DNA of 64,000 bases from Symbiodinium natans (lineage: Eukaryota; Sar; Dinophyceae; Suessiales; Symbiodiniaceae). The position numbers and the translations under genes were made by a program. Each line of letters starts with the position of its first letter. The first letter of the stretch is position 1. The DNA lies in contig CAJNDS010000102.1 in assembly GCA_905221605.1 (NCBI GenBank), positions 1-64,000 of the forward strand. Direction: 5' to 3'. Under the pieces are notes generated by a model that saw only the letters and a program-made list of their open reading frames with translations, had not been told where the DNA came from and ran no database searches. This document shows positions 10,727-22,564 of this stretch, in pieces.

Positions 10727-10837
10727 GCACCAGCAGCAAAGGAACCGACGAGTTCCCGACGGACCCCATGACGTCGGAGCCACTGGCTCGGACGTCATCT
10801 GTCAGTCGGGAACTCGCACTTCCTTTGCCACTGGTGC
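10727..10837. repeat. Near-perfect 111-bp hairpin
   Basis: The left arm includes GCACCAGCAGCAAAGGAA, GAGTTCCCGAC and ATGACGTC. The right arm carries the complements GACGTCAT, GTCGGGAACTC, TTCCTTTG and CACTGGTGC. The loop is only about 5 nt around AGCCACTGGCT. It is a MITE-like or hairpin-RNA-like element with no coding sense. Confidence 0.8.
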
Positions 10838-10887
10838 AGGGGTTGACCTTGGCACAATCGGACCCTCGCCCTTGCGCACGAACATGG

Positions 10888-11232
10888 GGCACCGGTCCGA
10901 GTTCAAAGCTTCGGGCCTGGGAGCTGCGCAACGAGGATGATATTACTCTAAGCTTTCAACGACCATCTTCATTCGGCACCGGCCGGGGTTGGAAGCTTCG
11001 GGCCTGGCGAGCGGATTCGGACGCTGTCTATCGTCGGAAGAAGCGAACGTGAGGCACCGGCCGGTCTTCGGAGCTTAGGGCCTGGAAGCAGAGGGTCGCA
11101 ACAAGGATGTGAGGAAACAGCTTAGGCTACTAGGCTTTCTGCGACGATGTTCTATCAGGCTCAGGACTCGGACAAAGGAATCGGAACTGACGCGCCAGCC
11201 GGAGTTCGAAGCTTCGGGCCTGGGAATGGATT
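10888..11232. repeat. Four spaced copies of a CACCGG...AAGCTTCGGGCCTGG motif
   Basis: Copies begin near 10888, 10976, 11053 and 11193. Each has GGCACCGGCCGG (or a variant), a short spacer, then GAAGCTTCGGGCCTGG. Spacing is uneven (about 77-140 bp). Confidence 0.7.
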
Positions 11233-11361
11233 CAAGCGCAAGAAGGCCAGGGATGTCATGGTTACGGGTCTTTCAGATTCAGTCAGATTAAATGGAGTCA
11301 ACCGAACTTAACACTGCCACGTGCACTCTTTTTTGTCATCAATGTCGGCCCATTGTCGTTG

Positions 11362-12453
11362 TCAGTCTGAGTAGTAACTGGACGACGATGACTTTCGCTT
11401 GCGCTTCTTGTCGGCCTTGTCGGTCTTCTGAGAATTGTCGCTGACGGCCTTGTCGGCGGACTCGGGCGGGGCCTTCTTCTTGTCGACGGTCTTCCTCTCC
11501 TTCTGGACGGTCTTCTGGGCTGGTTCCCCTTTCTTCTCCTTGTCGACGGCCTGCTGGGCTGCTTCCTTGGCTTGTTTTGTCTTTGACATTGAATCTGAAG
11601 CTGACGCGGTCTCCTTTCTATCGTTCTTCTTGTCAACGGTCTGCCTCTCCTTTTCGTTCTTCTTGTCGACGGTCTTCCTCTCCTTGTCGACGCTCTTCTG
11701 GGCTGCTTCCCGTTCTTTCTTCTCCTTGTTGGCCGCCTTCTGGTCTGCTTCCTTCCGCTTAGCGTCGGCGGCCGTCTGCACCAAATTCATAACTTCCACC
11801 ATAGAGGTCCTGGCTTTTGCAACGGCTGCGTCGGTCTTGACGGCCAAGGCCTTTCTCGCTGCGTCGTCGGGCTTCGAGGGCTTGCCTGCACCTTTGCCCT
11901 TGCCCTTGCCGTCCTGGCCCTTGCCGTCCTGGCCGTCGTCCGGCGCACGATTCCATGGACGCGGCCCTGTACGCCACGGTAAATCCAACCTGCCATCCTC
12001 CTCGTCCTTCCTCTTGTTGTAGCCTTTCCACCAACCTCTCTGGAGTCCATCTGCGTAGCCCTTGTCGTGGCCATGCTTGTTGCCTTCGTCCCAGCCCAAC
12101 TTGTAGCCGTCCTCTTTGCCTTTCTCAAGGCCACGCTGGTACCACATGTCAGGGTTCCTGCCCATTTCGGCCTGGACTTGGAGCTCCTCCAGTCCTTAAT
12201 TAGGTCAAACATTGACCATGGAGGATAATACTACTGGGTAGTACAATATGACGAGTCGAGAAAAAATACCCAAAATGCGATCCAAGGAGCGGTCTGCTTT
12301 TGCTTTGTCGGCCTTCTTTTTCAGCCGTCTTTGATTGCGGGCCTGTTGGTCGCCAGTCTTCTTCTTCTTTTTCTTCTGTTGATCTTGCGCAACCGGCGCA
12401 TGCCTCGGTTGCTGTGGTGGGTTCGATCCAGATCGCCGGGGGTTCAGCGGCAT
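11362..12453 (-). CDS. Lys/Glu-rich low-complexity protein, two exons
   Basis: Exon 1 starts at ATG 12453 (MPLNPRRSGSNPPQQPRHA) and includes a K-run followed by ARNQRRLKKKADKAKADR. A short intron ends at TTAAG, and exon 2 begins at 12194 with LEELQVQAEMGRNPDMWYQ. Next is a glycine-spaced charged repeat (GYKLGWDEG, GHDKGYADGLQRGWWKGY). A long K/E/D/A-rich section has repeated KSVDKERKTVDKK blocks. The C-terminus is KRKRKSSSSSYYSD, stop at 11362. The composition suggests a disordered or coiled-coil nucleic-acid-associated protein. I do not recognise a named family. The opposite strand is also open here but encodes only an S/F/L-rich shadow. Confidence 0.65.
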
Positions 12454-12459
12454 CTTGGG

Positions 12460-13345
12460 CTGAATCTTGCAGTGAGCTGCTTCCATCGGCCGTTCGGCCA
12501 GCTGTCGGCCTGCCCTGGATTATTATCGATCTGTCTAAACCGACCTCCTGGTTTCCCTGTTTTAAAGACTGGTGATTGTTTGACAGGTATTATTCGAGTT
12601 TCTACTTGGTGGAAATCTTTTATGTGTGTGTATGGGCGCGATCAGTCTTTGAAAATCAAAATCGAGCAACCATTGAGCCGGAAGTCGGTCTCGCAAGCCA
12701 GGCAAAGTGCTTTGCGGATGTCATCGTCTTAAACGGCTGCACTCAGAACCCGGCTTTCGATCGACCGGGCCAGGCTTCAACTTGTCCAGCGCCGAGTCAC
12801 TATCGAACCTGGGCCGGCCCAGGCTCAATGAGTTAAAACATGCAAACAACCATCCATTCCGACCAGCAAAGACAGCTTGAAGTCTGTAAGCCCCCAGCAC
12901 ACGGCAAAAACCATCCAGCGTACTCCTGTCACAGGGAAGCTTGCCTGTCTCACTCACCAGTAACCACTAACATAAAGTCGCAAGCGCCCTGTTCAGCTCG
13001 CGCGTCAAGTCGCTGCTCGGTCTTCAATTTGGGCGGCAAAACGGACCACGCAGGATCACGAAAACCAGAACCGTGCGGGGGGCTAAACCCTAAACCCGAA
13101 ACCGTTTTTTTGAACGAGCTCTATCCAATCAGGCGGAAGCCACACCCAGGGGACATGTGCGGATATGGATCACCACACGTTCCACTTCTGGGTACGGCTT
13201 GAACCCCTAAACCCTTAAACCCTAAACCTAAACCCTAACTAATTGAATTTAAAACCCGAATGCATAAACTCTAAACCTGAACCCTAAACTTAAACCCTAG
13301 ACACCGTAGTGAGCAGTGAACAACGTCATCATGAATCATCGGTCT
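12460..13345. other. Spacer with CCCTAAA-type arrays
   Basis: No supported exon. The stretch contains short CCCTAAA arrays at about 13083-13105 and 13200-13305. On the minus (gene) strand these read TTTAGGG, the same polarity as in the neighbouring genes' introns. Confidence 0.45.
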
Positions 13346-13379
13346 CCCAATCCCACGTGGTCGACGGCCTATTCACATT

Positions 13380-14233
13380 CAGCCTCTCAGGCAGCTGGCT
13401 TCGATGGCGGCTGCTTCGCAGGAGGATTCGGCCTTTCCGTCTGGCGGTACCTGAGCTGAGTTCATGTGCACGCAGATAACAAACTCCAACACACTGCAGG
13501 CTGACTGAGGCTGAAACCATTAATAACTAATACTTGCTGCCCGGACACCAGGCGGGCCACCACCCCCAACCATAGGACCACTGCTCGTCGGTCCAAGCTC
13601 CATCGTCATCGTCCTCGTCGTCCTGGATAGTGTCGGCCGGCGGTCCTTCAGATTCACATCCGTGCATTTGATTCATTTAAACTTAATAAAACAAACTGAA
13701 TTCCACGCGAGCCTGCCACCTTGGGTGGCGGTGGTTGGACGACGGGCACGGCGGGCGGTTTTGGCTTCACCTCCACCGTGTCGCCCTGTGCTGTGGGCTG
13801 TCCTTTGCCTTTGGGCTTGGCGGCGGGCTGTTCGGCCTTGGCAGCGGGCTGGGCTTCGGCCTCGGTGGCGGGCTGGGCTTCGGCCTGGGTGGCTTCGGGG
13901 GTGGCTTCGGCCTGGGTGGTTTCGGGGGTGGCTTCGGCCTGAGCGGCAGCCTTTTGAGCTGCTTCCATCTTGTCAAAGTCGGGCGGGGCCTTGCAGGCTG
14001 GCTTCTCGCCCGGAAACTCCGACGGCTGTCCGGGCTCGTTGTCACGCCCTTCCTCGTCCGGGTCGATCTCCTGGCTACAGGAATGCGGGAACACGCAGTT
14101 TGTGCTCTGTCACACTGATCAAGCACCGCGCCACAGTTCCCGTCCACCCAGCCTCGTCCTCATTTTCGTCGGACCCGGACTCCTCGGACTCGCCGCCCTC
14201 AGCCTCATCCTCGGCCTGAGCCTTTCTGTCCAT
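13380..14233 (-). CDS. Acidic, Ala/Pro/Glu-rich low-complexity protein
   Basis: Exon 1 starts at ATG 14233 (MDRKAQAEDEAEGGE, then SEESGSDENEDEAGW). Exon 2 (about 14070-13720) reads EIDPDEEGRDNEPGQPSEF, then several EATPEATQAEAQPA-type repeats, and VEVKPKPPAVPVVQPPPP. A third exon (about 13650-13540) reads DTIQDDEDDDDGAW and EQWSYGWGWWPAW. A possible last exon near 13450-13380 reads YRQTERPNPPAKQPPSKPAA. The protein looks disordered and has no recognisable domain. Junctions are approximate. Confidence 0.5.
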
Positions 14234-14237
14234 CTTT

Positions 14238-14400
14238 CCACTCCACCCAAGTCCGCCGGGCATCGTCTTATCTTAGTCAGCACGAAGCAGCAAGTCTGTC
14301 ACGCAGGGCAGGCCGGATCACAGAATTGAAAAGAATCGAACCAAGTGCTGCCAGAAGGCTGAGATGGTGGATCTTCTCGCGGCAGTGGGTTGCGATCAAG
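14238..14400. repeat. Third copy of the 9.95/10.08-kb dispersed repeat
   Basis: It shares GTCCGCCGGGCATCG, ATCTTAGTCAGCACG, AAGTGCTGCCAGAAGG and CTGAGATGGTGGATCTT with the copies at about 9945 and 10081, in the same orientation. It overlaps the 5' flank of the acidic protein gene. Confidence 0.8.
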
Positions 14401-14474
14401 GCGGAGGGATTTTTGCGGTTCTTCTTGATCTTGTACCCACGTCGGTGGAACAGAACCTAGGTCACAGCAACCCC

Positions 14475-14645
14475 AAACGCTAAACCCTTTTGCATCCGGG
14501 ATTGGGCAGTAACTTAACCCTAAACCCTAAACACTTATTAAACCCCAAACCCTCAACCCTTATTTATTAACCCTTAAACCCTATCATCTAAACCCTACAC
14601 CGACCCTAAACCCGCACCCCTAAAACCGCCCTAAACCCTAACATT
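14475..14645. repeat. Degenerate CCCTAAA array
   Basis: Plus-strand CCCTAAA, CCTTAAA and CCCCAAA units run between the 3' end of the 14.7-15.3 kb gene and the acidic gene. On the gene strand they read TTTAGGG. Confidence 0.8.
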
Positions 14646-14658
14646 CTCAAACTGTCGT

Positions 14659-15283
14659 TTACAGGTCACAGTCTGGACAAGCAGCCTGTCGGACGAGCTT
14701 CGGCGTCACGGCATGCGCGAACGATGCCCCAAGCGGCGAGTGGTGCAGCAACGCGGAGATCGACTCAGATGACAGGTAGAATTGAAGTCACTCAAGGTTA
14801 ATAGTCAGAAGTCTGTCTGACTTTGACGGACATTCCCCCCTTGCATGCCATCCCAGACACGCACCAGCTCAAATCATCGCACCGGAGCACCTGGCACAAA
14901 TACTCCAGGTGGGGCGCCTTCTCGCCCACAGCGGTCTTGACCTGTCGCTGTTAAACTTTAAACCCTTAAATCGTAAACCCTGACACCCCAGACCCCCCCC
15001 CCCCCAAACCAGCACTGAAAGTCGTCGGCCTTGCTGAGGTCCCCATCTCCGACGGGCGAGTAGTACGCGGAGTTCATGTAGGCTTCACGTGCTTCTTCAC
15101 CAAGTCGGGCTTGGGCCTCACGAGCAAATTATAGGCTTTAAGGTTTAGGCCTGAATTTGCGCACATTATTCAATCATCTGGGAGCGCCTGGGGGTCCCCG
15201 GCCAACACACCAAACGTAATGGCGAGCTTTTCCAGTCTTTTCCTTTCGGCCGCATCTGCTGGAACCCCACGACGAGTTGACAT
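14659..15283 (-). CDS. Hypothetical protein, four exons
   Basis: I do not recognise the family. Exon 1 starts at ATG 15283 (MSTRRGVPADAAERKR, then LEKLAITFGVLAGDPQ). Exon 2 (about 15125-15012) reads REAQARLGEEAREAYMNSAY and SPVGDGDLSKADDFQCW. Exon 3 (about 14945-14840) reads TAVGEKAPHLEYLCQVLRC. Exon 4 (about 14770-14659) reads SSESISALLHHSPLGASF and LVRQAACPDCDL, with TAA at 14659-14661. The ~65-bp intron between exons 2 and 3 is G-rich and TTTAGGG-like on the coding strand. The predicted product is about 140 residues, soluble and mostly helical. Boundaries are approximate. Confidence 0.55.
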
Positions 15284-16075
15284 GGCTTTCGACCCAGCTG
15301 CCAATTCAATCAAGGCTGCTACGGTCCGGCTACTGTTTCAAAGCTGCTACGGTCTGAGCTGCTGCCACTTGACTTCAAGGCTGCCAACTGAGTACTAGTC
15401 TGTCACGTGGCTACTACTGTCAGTCACGTGTCATGGAACTGTCTGTCACTGTGACTTCGACACTTGAAGCCAGCCGGACGCTTGAACCTTCGTTCTGAGG
15501 CGATCGTGCGTGATGCGTGGCGCAGCAACACTGTCTCAGCCCGACCGCAATCTCAGGACGACAAGCAGTGTCAAGCAAAGTCACGGGCCTTGGAAGATCA
15601 CATCGTGCAGCAGGGGTGACCGCGGTTCAAGGCCTTGGCTGCATGTCAACTAGCCTACTCGTGGGGCAACAACCAACGGCCAATGAACAGCCGTTCCTCG
15701 TCGATCAGACAGGATCTGGCGCCACTGCACGGACGTTGTGCCAGGCAGCGTCCTCTCAATGAGACCATCACGAACTAATAGTAATCTACAAAATTTCTGG
15801 AATCATCAGTCATGAAATTGCGAGTTTAAAACTCACAGCTCTGCCTCGGTCTTGAACGGGAGCAACAAGAACCACCAGGATGGAGGACCTTGGCATTACA
15901 GCGGCTAGTATGGACAGTTGTTATGTATCGAATCAACATGAAACAGGGTAAACAGGGTTTATATCTTGTACCCCCAAATGGACACCCCATATAATATACA
16001 CTCACCACTACATTAAAGGAACCTTGTAGTTTACTAAATTTAATATAGACAATTTCGCCTTACTTAATAATATAA
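15284..16075. other. Spacer, nothing recognised
   Basis: A plus-strand frame at 15517-15762 is open for 81 codons but has no recognisable motif or splice context. From 15780 the sequence becomes AT-rich. A tandem repeat follows. Confidence 0.35.
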
Positions 16076-16077
16076 TC

Positions 16078-16905
16078 AATGACGAGCGGCTTCGTCCTGC
16101 TGTGTGTCAGGCGTAGGCGTATGGTCGGGCCATGCATTTCCTTAGCTGCACACAGTCGCAATGGTCGGCCTACTCATTTTCGCCTTAAATACCAGTCAAT
16201 GACGAGCGGCTTCGTCCTGCTGTGTGTCAGGCGTAGGCGTCGGGCCATGCATTTCCTTAGCTGCACACAGTCGCAATGGTCGGCCTACTCATTTTCGCCT
16301 TACTTAATACCATTCAATGACGAGCGGCTTCGTCCTGCTGTGTGTCAGGCGTAGGCGTATGGTCGGGCCATGCATTTCCTTAGCTGCACACAGTCGCAAT
16401 GGTCGGCCTACTCATTTTCGCCTTAAATACCAGTCAATGACGAGCGGCTTCGTCCTGCTGTGTGTCAGGCGTAGGCGTCGGGCCATGCATTTCCTTAGCT
16501 GCACACAGTCGCAATGGTCGGCCTACTCATTTTCGCCTTACTTAAATACCATTCAATGACGAGCGGCTTCGTCCTGCTGTGTGTCAGGCGTAGGCGTATG
16601 GTCTGGCCATGCATTTCCTTAGCTGCACACAGTCGCAATGGTCGGCCTACTCATTTTCGCCTTACTTAAATACCATTCAATGACGAGCGGCTTCGTCCTG
16701 CTGTGTGTCAGGCGTAGGCGTATGGTCTGGCCGTGCATTTCCTTAGCTGCACACAGTCGCAATGGTCGGCCTACTCATTTTCGCCTTACTTAAATACTAT
16801 TCAATGACGAGCGGCTTCGTCCTGCTGTGTGTCAGGCGTAGGCGTATGGTCGGGCCATGCATTTCCTTAGCTGCACACAGTCGCAATGGTCGGCCTACTC
16901 ATGTA
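16078..16905. repeat. Seven-copy ~120-bp tandem repeat
   Basis: Units starting AATGACGAGCGGCTTCGTCC occur near 16078, 16198, 16315, 16435, 16553, 16679 and 16801. Each contains GTGTGTCAGGCGTAGGCGT and CTGCACACAGTCGCAATGG. Copies differ by small indels (ATGGTCGGG present or absent). Frames open across it are repeat artefacts. Confidence 0.92.
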
Positions 16906-16909
16906 CACG

Positions 16910-18500
16910 CAGACCTTAAAGAGCCTCATTATGGCTTAAGGTCCAGGTTTAGGGTTTCGGTCCGTTTACAGTCAAGCTGTCTCTGCCAACTTTAACTCAA
17001 TCAGCTGACCCTGCGATGCACTCAAGGCCGAGCTGTCTATCTCTCTGACTGCAATACTTTGGTTGAATGCCCTTCGATCTCCTGTGTCCCTTTCGGCGTG
17101 ACAGCAACCAGCTGACCACTGCCCGTCAACCCCTAAACCTATCTTAAAACTTATTGGACAGTCTTTCAGTTTTAAAACTTATTACACTGTCTTTCATGAA
17201 CCCTATTAAATTAGGGCCTTAGGGTTGCGGGCCAAAACGACGGTCAGGGTCAGAGGTCGGTCCTCCAAACAGCCTCAGTCGGGCAGCGCAAGGGGGCTGG
17301 GCAGCATTCGCCTATCGTTACATTCCGTTTCGGCCAGGATTCAGAACTCGAGTCGGGCTTCTGGGAGATGCGATTTTCCGACCCCGAGTGACAATGCCGG
17401 GACGTGCAAGCACGGTCCCACCCCCTGTGTCAGGGAGCCATTCGGGCACTGGCATCACGGAGAAGGGCACGCACCACCACGCAGTATCCGAGTCGAGCAT
17501 TCTGCGTCCGACCTACTTTGGACACCTAAGCGTGATCTAGAGCGGGTCTTCATCAGACAATCTCATTTCTCTTTCGTTCTCCACCGCTCTTTCGGATCAC
17601 GCACTTCCTCTGGGCCTTTAGACAGACTAAAATGGCGCTAGTTAGTATGCGAGCCTCAACGGTCCTATTTTTTCACTACGGGCGAGCCTTGAGCCTTTAC
17701 ACAATGACCGAGTCATCAGTCAAAGTGGCCGCCCTTTCGGGCTGCAGGACCCTTCTCGGGCCGCCTAGTTACAGGTTAGACTAGATTACCGGGCCCCCAG
17801 GGGAGGGGGGGTTTGGGGCCATCCTCAGTGAACGGACGGCCCCAGCCCTCATCGGGCAAGAGGCTGGGGCATTCTTTCGAACAGCCCCAGCCCCAAAGGC
17901 GTCCTCAACGGACAGCCTCAAGCCCTTTCGGGCCACATGGTCCCTTTCGGGCCCAGCACCTCATCTCCAGTAGCTCGCCACCACACCTGCGGGTCCTGGC
18001 AGCAATCGGACATGGCGCCTGGGCGGATTAGTTAGGGTTCGGGGTTAACGGTTTAAGGGCTAGACAAACCGGTCGGGCTTGGTACTAAGTTTAAAGGGGT
18101 CTGTTCGGACTTTTCAGGTCGGGCTTGGTCCTGGTTCTGAAACAGGCCTGTTCGGACTATGTACTAGGACTATGTACTACGTGCTAATAACAGGTCGGGC
18201 TTGGTTCGAAGGGCCAGGGGTGTATTTGTTATAGGGCTCTTTTGGTCTTTAAGGGGGAGCAGGACCTGTGGTTGGGGAGCTTCGGCAACCCTGAACTAAC
18301 CCTAAACCGTAACCCTAAACCTTGCAGTCGAGCATCGCATCGGTCTCGGTCACCACAGTCAGAGAAAGGGAGGGGGCTTCTGGGCCACAAGAGGCTTCGG
18401 GGCTTCGGGCGAACCTTATTATCGGGATAACTTGAATCGCTCTAAAGTCACAACATCGGGCGACGGCAATCGTACTGATTCTCTTTTGAAGCATTGCTTG
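16910..18500. other. Spacer with no confident gene
   Basis: The stretch holds CTTTCGGGC-rich blocks (17740-17960), short TTTAGGG pieces and repeated CAGGTCGGGCTTGGT (18110-18200). A frame at 17225-17641 is open on the plus strand and another at 17318-17500 on the minus strand. Neither has a recognisable domain, and I could not tell which, if either, is real. Confidence 0.35.
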
Positions 18501-18510
18501 GGCTCACACA

Positions 18511-18616
18511 GGAGGCTTAGGGTTTAGGGTTTAGGGTTTAGGGTTTAGGGTTTAGGGTTTAGGGTTTAAGGTTTAGGGTTTAGGGTTTAGGGCTTAGGTT
18601 TAGGGTTTAGGGTTTA
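18511..18616. repeat. TTTAGGG array
   Basis: About 14 units on the plus strand, nearly perfect. Confidence 0.95.
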
Positions 18617-18925
18617 AACATATATAATACTATTAATATTCTGACACAGCACAACATGCAAAAAATTAAAAAATTAACGCTATTTAGCCCTAAGAAACTC
18701 TTAAACCCTAAATCCTAAACCACTAAGAGCCAGGGGGATTAAGGGTGTGTCAGGCTTAGGAGAGGCTTAGAAGCTGCTTCATCCTCACCTCGAACATTGT
18801 CTACACTCCGAAGCCCTTCTATTACCCTAAACCCTAAACCCTAAACCCTAAACCCTCAACCCTAAGCCCTAAACCCTAAACCCTAACTCCAAAGTAACCC
18901 ACCCGAACCCCACGCAGCAGCAGGC

Positions 18926-20952
18926 CTTTCTTGGGCGCGCCGCCGGTAGGTTCTCCATCGCCGGCGCTGCGTCTTCCTGGTTGAGCTGGGTTTACGGTTT
19001 AGGGTTTAGGGTTCAGGGTTCAGGGTTTTTGCTGGGCTGCCCAGTAACCTAGGTTTAAAAATGGGTGCCCTTTGTTGCTTCAAGGTGTGTATAAGGGAAC
19101 CAAACCCCCCCCAAAAAAGGAACAAGGGCACAACTGGGCATCCCAGGTAATTGGTTTCTTACGATTTGGGCTTGGGATTCTGGGATTATGGAGCTTCTTC
19201 GGGTTCGGGGCCGATGCGTGCTCGGGCTAAACCCTGAACCCTAAACCCTAAAAACCCAGAATAAACCCAAACCCTGAACCTTGAGCCCTAAAATCCGAGA
19301 AACCCTGAACCCGAAATACCCCTAAACCCTGGCCTCAACACCCTCACCCCAAGCCCTACCCCCTGCACCCAAAACCCCTAAGTCCTCTCAGAACCTATAT
19401 TCCCCAAAACCCAAACGCCTAAACCCTTCCCTAGACCCTACAACCCCTCCATCCTATCTACACCCTTAACCCTGAAGAACTCTCCACCCTACACTTTCCA
19501 CCCTATACAGTCTTAACCCTAAACCCGAAGCAGTAAGCCCTAAACCCTAAACCCTAAACCCTAAACCCTAAACCCTAAACCCTAAACCCTAAACCCTAAA
19601 CCCTAAACCCTAAACCCTAAACCCTAAACCCACCCTCATCCTCAGGGAAGCCTCCTCCTCCGCGCCGGGGCCCTGCACGGCTCCAGGCTGCGCAGCCATG
19701 GCAGCCATGGCTGCAAGGGCCTTGGGAACATAGGGTTTAGGTTGGGACCCCTAAACCCTAAACCCTAAACCCTAAACCCTAAACCCTAAACCCTAAACCC
19801 TAAACCCTAAACCCTAAACCCTAAACCCTAAACCCTAAACCCTAAACCCTAAACCCTAAACCCTAAACCCTAAACCCTGAGGTGGGATGCTGAGGATCTG
19901 GGCGGCATTCGGTTCTAGGGGGTTGGGGGTGATGCAGTGGATAAGAGTGTCTTGATGATGGGTATGTAGGGCATCTTAAAGGGCACTTGCGGGGTTTTAG
20001 GGTTTAGGTTTAGGGCTTATAGGGTTTAGGGTGTAGGGCGTATTTATTTAGGGCACAAACACTCATGATTAAGCCCTCAACCCTCAACCATCAAGCCAGG
20101 CAGGAAAGGGGTAGCTCGAAGCCACCCAAAGTGGGTTTCCAAACAGGGCTCTGACCCTGGCGGAGTTTCAAGTACTGGGCATCAGCGGAAGAATCCTCAA
20201 TCCAATAGACCCGAAATCCTACCCCAAACCTTTTACAAACCCTAAGCCCTGAGCCCAAACCCGAAACCCTAGACCCTAAACCCCTACCCTAAATAGTCCC
20301 CAAACTGCTTGGGCTTCTTCGGGTTGAAGCACTAGGGGCCCCTCTGGCTTGTAGGGTTCAGTGCTTTAGAGGCCTTACGTTGGCATGTTCCCCCTTGTAC
20401 TAACAGTCCTTAGTAGGGATAATGGGGGGGTCCCTAGACGCCCAAAAAACTTTGCAAACTAAACCTTCAACCCCCAAAACGCTTGAAAACCTCAACCGCA
20501 AGCCCCCCCCCCCCCCCCCCCCTCGACGCTTCAAACCCTAAACCTTAAATCCTAAACCCTAAGCCCCGAATCCTAAACCCTAAACCTTGAGTCCTAAACC
20601 CTAAATCCTAAACCCTAAGTCCCTGCTACAGGCCTCCTCTTCGTCTTCGTCGTCCTCCATCGGCTCCTCCTCCTCCTGGCCATCTACCATAGGGTTTCGG
20701 GTTTAGGGTTTAGGGTTTAGGGCTAGGTTTAGGGTTTAGGGTTTAGGGTTTAGGGATTAGGGATTAGGGATTAGGGTTTAGGGTTTAGGGTTTAGGGAAG
20801 GAAGCTCTTTAAGGTTGATGATGTCGCAAATTCATCGGCCTAGCTTTGGGTCCTTGCATACCGGTTAGACATTTGTTGTACAATTTACTTCAAGAACCTT
20901 TCAAGGGGTATAAGGAGGACCCCTAGAGGGGACCCTGAATAATAATGAATAA

Positions 20953-20989
<37 letters not shown>

Positions 20990-22531
20990 GATTTATCTAT
21001 TTATTTTTATTTATTTAACAATTTATTTATTTATTACTATTATTATATCCCCTACATAACCCCTATACATACCTTATAGAGTCCCTCTCTACCTAAGTCG
21101 CCGCACCAAAGGCTGCTGCTCCGCGTGCGACGGCCGCCCGGGTCCTGAAAAGCCACCGTCTTGGCGGTCCTGCAGCCAATGTAGCTTCAGGGCTGCCCAG
21201 CAAAAAGCAGATGCCATCCCACGGACAAAGCGACAGTGATGTCCTCGAAGGCTTGTCCAGAGCTCTGACTGCGGGACTGTTTGGACTGCTAGGATTGAGA
21301 CCATGGCGGGACCCCAGTCAAAGGGATCTCTAATGGATACTTGTCTGTCTGGCAGCCGGTGGTTGTCAACATCCTCTGGATGCTGTCCCTGATGGAGGGG
21401 CGGTGCCGCTTTCACATGTGACACCTCGTGGGCACCAAGCTGCCAGACTCGCAGGCTGAAGATTGCGCATCTTCCGCTTGCCCCATCCAAGGTTCTGTAG
21501 TCAGCATGCTGCGGGTAGTGGGTCTGGTAAATAACACCTCAATAACCCCTAACGTCCGTTATAACAGTCCCTCCTTTAGTCCCTTGATCCAATAAGAATA
21601 CCCTGTCTTGGGGGTTGGTTACTTCGTGACGAAACCTAAAGCCAACAAACAAAAGTGCGAGGGCCGCCCATACTTGTACCCCCTCAAGAGCCCCCCCCCC
21701 CTCAATTCCTAGCCTCCGAGAGAACTCAGGCCCAAGCCCAAAACCTCAAACCCCCCTACACCCCAAACCCTAAACCCTAAACCCCAAACCCGATGTCAGC
21801 CCGGAATCTCTCCCATACCCCATCATACCCTGAATCCTCAACCCTAACCCCATCATAGCCCAAACCCAGCACCCTTAACCCTAAACCCTGTGCCCAATCA
21901 TCCCCGTAAACCCCATTACCGTATACCCTAAACCCTTGATCTGTACACTGCACCCTAAAACCCTTAAACCCTAAACCCTAAACCCTAAACCCTAAGCTCC
22001 ATCATACCCCAAAGCCTAGACTCTGAACCCTGAGTCCTATCTTAGCTTGAACCTTAAACCATAAATTAGCCTGTACCCTACGCCCTAAACCCTATCATGC
22101 CCTAAACCCTTTAGCCAAAACCCCATAGTCTATCATACCCGTCATACCCTAAGCCCTATACCCTAAACCCTACATTCCCTAAACCCTGAACCCCTCGCTC
22201 CAACTTCTCAGGGGGCTTATGTGAAGCGGGGCTTCTACTACTAGTATCCCCAGGACACCCAGACTTAAGGAATCGCACACTCACCAACAACAGAAAAAGG
22301 TGTGTATATAAAAATATATTTACCCTGATTCTTGCAGAATTTGGGGTTGAGACTTGAGGACTTAGGGTTTAGGGTTCAAGCTGGAGGGTTGAGGGAATTT
22401 AGAGTTTAGGGGGGTAGGCTTCAGGGCTCGGGGTTTGGGGTTTTACGGGTTAGGTAAGGTTTAGGGCTTAGGCAGAAACTTCGGATCCTCCTCTGCTGCC
22501 TCTTCAGCGCCCTGCCCGACTTGGGCCTGGT

Positions 22532-22564
<33 letters not shown>

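Noticed and set aside
11435-12022. 195-codon plus-strand frame
   Set aside because: The Ser/Phe/Leu-rich product is the antisense shadow of the Lys/Glu-rich gene on minus.
16078-16905. CRISPR-like array
   Set aside because: Units are contiguous without unique spacers, and the context is eukaryotic.
16079-16995. Plus-strand frames of 77-91 codons
   Set aside because: They arise from the 120-bp tandem repeat and change frame between units.
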